A DNA stretch of 64,000 nucleotides from an uncultured Acidobacteriota bacterium (GTDB lineage: Bacteria > Acidobacteriota > UBA6911 > RPQK01 > JAJDTT01): the NCBI GenBank assembly GCA_951812665.1, contig CATOST010000009.1:62001-126000 (forward strand). The letters are read 5' to 3'. The notes below the pieces were generated by a model. That model worked only from the letters and a program-made list of their open reading frames with translations, had not been told where the DNA came from and ran no database searches. The position numbers were made by a program, and so were the translations under genes. Positions 62,383-64,000 of the stretch are shown here, piece after piece; position 1 is the first letter of the stretch; each line of letters begins with the position of its first letter.

Positions 62383-63644
62383 TCCCCTTTGTCCAGACCG
62401 AATGCCTGCTTGATCATCTGAATGTTGTGCAATCGCCGCTGCGGGTCCTGGGTCGGTGCCTTGATCTCCATGATGATGGGGTGCGCGATCCGGCGGGCCG
62501 TCTTGCGAAGAATCTGTTCCATCCGGTTGGAATCGGCGTCGGTCATTCCCTGGCGGCTCTGTTCCAGTTGAGCCAGGCAGATCTCTTCGATGCGGCCTCG
62601 GAGGCCGGCGATGAGCGGTCCCAGGTTCATGGAGGCGATGCGCTGCATGTGGCGCTCGGACTCCTGCAAGACGATCTCTTCGCCCAAATCGGCCTCGCGC
62701 CGGCGTTCCCTCAGATTGGCGCCGATCACCGACTGCAGGTCGTCGATGTCGTAGAGGAAGACGTTCTCGATCTGGTTCACCCGCGGGTCCACGTTCCTGG
62801 GGACCGCGATGTCGATGATGAACAAGGGTGCGTACTTGCGCCGGTGGACCACGATGTCGACGGTCTCAGGTCCCAGGACATAGGAGTCGGAGCTGGTGGA
62901 GACCAATAGGATGTCCGATTCGGGGAGGCGTTCCTCCAGGTCTCCCATGGGAATGGACGTCGCGCCGAACAGGGAAGCCAGTTGCCGGGACCGGGCCTGG
63001 GTCCGGCTGGCGACGAAGACTCGGGAGATCCCGGAGCGGACCAGGCTGCGGGTGGCCAGTTCGGCCATCTTGCCCGCCCCCAGGAGCAGAACCGACTTGC
63101 CCTTCAGACTCCCGAAGATCTTTCGAGCCAGCTCCACCGCCACGGAGCTCACCGAGACCGCGGATTGGGAGATTCCGGTATCGGTCCGGACCCGTTTGGC
63201 GACTCGAAACGCCGACGGAAGCAGGGCTTTCAGCGCCGTTCCCGCGGCTCCCGACTGACCCGACACGGCGTACGCCTGTTTCAACTGTCCCAGGATCTGG
63301 GCCTCTCCCGGAACCATGGAGTCGAGGCTGCTGGCCACCCGGAACACGTGCACGACCGCATCCTGCTCCCGCAGCGCGTACAGGTAACTTTCCAGCGAAT
63401 CGGGCTCCAGCGAGTGGTAGCGGTGCAGGAACTCCTTGATGCCGTGGATGGCCTCTTTGTCGTCTCCACCCTGAGCCAGAATCTCGACCCGATTGCAGGT
63501 CGACAGGATCATGCTCTCCCGTAGCTGGTATTCCCGGCGCAACATCGCCAGGGCGGACGCGACCGCTTCCTCGCGAAAGGCGACCCGTTCCCGAATCTCG
63601 ATGGGAGCCGTCTTGTGGCTCAGTCCGACCAGCACAGGATGCAT
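62379..63644 (-). CDS. hemA: Glutamyl-tRNA reductase
   Basis: 421 residues from ATG 63644, with GGAGAG upstream; an ATG at 63710 would add 22 residues. VLVGLSHKTAPIEIRERVAF and LSTCNRVEIL with the catalytic Cys are the N-terminal signatures; LLLGAGKMAELATRSL is the NADPH site. First step of the C5 tetrapyrrole route. Directly after the ccsA gene, whose stop lies 43 bp upstream. Confidence 0.96.
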   Translation of the reverse strand: MHPVLVGLSHKTAPIEIRERVAFREEAVASALAMLRREYQLRESMILSTCNRVEILAQGGDDKEAIHGIKEFLHRYHSLEPDSLESYLYALREQDAVVHVFRVASSLDSMVPGEAQILGQLKQAYAVSGQSGAAGTALKALLPSAFRVAKRVRTDTGISQSAVSVSSVAVELARKIFGSLKGKSVLLLGAGKMAELATRSLVRSGISRVFVASRTQARSRQLASLFGATSIPMGDLEERLPESDILLVSTSSDSYVLGPETVDIVVHRRKYAPLFIIDIAVPRNVDPRVNQIENVFLYDIDDLQSVIGANLRERRREADLGEEIVLQESERHMQRIASMNLGPLIAGLRGRIEEICLAQLEQSRQGMTDADSNRMEQILRKTARRIAHPIIMEIKAPTQDPQRRLHNIQMIKQAFGLDKGE

Positions 63645-63687
63645 GTTCGAGGTCTCTCCGCTCCGCAATTGGAGGGGAATCGTGAGG

Positions 63688-64000
63688 CTAGAACTGGTGT
63701 AGGCCTCCAAAGTAGCTGGCGCCCAGATAGGTGAACAGCACCCACAGGAATCCGGCCATGCTCACCACCGCGGCTCTCTTTCCTCGCCACCCCGCCGTCA
63801 GCCGCAGGTAGATCAGAGCCAGATAGATGCACCAGGTGACCATGGCGGAGATGACCTTGGGATCCTTGTGCCATCCGTTGATCCAGTCCTGCTCGGCCCA
63901 GACGATCCCGGTCAGGAGCCCGGCGGTCATGAAGCAGAAGCCGGCTACCAGGAACTTCAGGAACAGGTCGTCCAGCGTGGTCAGGGACGGGAGTTGGTAG
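63688..64000 (-). CDS. ccsA: CcsA/HemX-type cytochrome c assembly protein, 3' part (runs off window)
   Basis: The frame is open from base 64000, so the start is outside. About 103 residues with hydrophobic helices and GIVWAEQDWINGWHKDPKVI, which contains the WxWxWD-like/DPK region, then MVTWCIYLALIYLRLTAGWRGKRAA, of which WRGKRAA is conserved, and VLFTYLGASYFGGLH. HemX-like members assist HemA; CcsA members bring haem to c-type cytochromes. Gene order ccsA-hemA-hemC-hemD is standard. Confidence 0.85.
   Translation of the reverse strand, partial: YQLPSLTTLDDLFLKFLVAGFCFMTAGLLTGIVWAEQDWINGWHKDPKVISAMVTWCIYLALIYLRLTAGWRGKRAAVVSMAGFLWVLFTYLGASYFGGLHQF

Overview
This is a 64 kb stretch of a high-GC bacterial chromosome, most likely from an acidobacterium. 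The evidence is a VWA-type exported protein of the kind named for Acidobacteria (two genes), a planctomycete-type cytochrome/DUF1553 + DUF1501 pair, abundant Tat-exported oxidoreductases and lactonase-like hydrolases, and a full set of bacterial housekeeping genes. The phylum is inferred from gene families, not from rRNA (none is present).

Layout. 1-8.8 kb: a truncated Tat/lipoprotein amidase, an exported haem-motif plus terpene-cyclase-repeat protein, a sialidase lipoprotein, a TPR protein, a MarR regulator with a Cys-rich tail in front of a small CxxC thioredoxin-fold protein, a serine hydrolase and feoAB. 9-15.4 kb: a catabolic cluster (luciferase-like oxidoreductase, TIM-barrel amidohydrolase/lactonase, ManD-like dehydratase, phosphotriesterase-family lactonase, L-rhamnonate dehydratase-like enzyme) that fits non-phosphorylative sugar-acid breakdown. 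13.9-22.6 kb has signs of gene traffic: a group II intron 3' remnant, a tRNA 3' fragment, and two convergent giant exported proteins (LRR-metalloprotease and alpha/beta hydrolase) that share a duplicated, unnamed N-terminal module. 22.8-30.8 kb: PSCyt1/DUF1549/LamG/DUF1553 protein, DUF1501 protein, beta-propeller lipoprotein and sodium:solute symporter. 30.8-33 kb: VapBC-like pair, RidA and a cyclase-family lipoprotein. 33-38.3 kb: selA-NAT-DUF4416 operon, then purH and coaX. 38.5-43.8 kb: an orphan protein, a small Cys-containing exported protein, an outer-membrane barrel, and a GT87-GT2-DUF547 operon. 44-53.6 kb: frameshifted comEC, a VWA protein, the gcvT-gcvH-gcvPA-gcvPB glycine cleavage operon with a small membrane gene at its head, and a coiled-coil membrane protein. 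53.9-60.5 kb: accessory zone with a multiply frameshifted VWA gene, a TonB-C-like protein, an AbiEii-type nucleotidyltransferase broken by a mobile fragment, a DUF1703-type ATPase/nuclease and a pRiA4b ORF-3-like protein. 60.6-64 kb: ccsA-hemA-hemC-hemD, the tetrapyrrole and cytochrome-c assembly operon.

Mobile and repetitive DNA is the most unusual part. A 158-bp palindromic MITE-like element is present twice, about 95% identical, with 18-bp terminal inverted repeats and a 4-bp target duplication. One copy sits exactly on a stop codon. A 49-bp piece of the same element interrupts the AbiEii-type gene, and degenerate ends lie at two other gene borders. A second, REPIN-like family (paired palindromes around a conserved GC core) occurs as two full copies in opposite orientation plus partial ones. 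A third palindrome family occurs twice near 53.7 and 56.9 kb.
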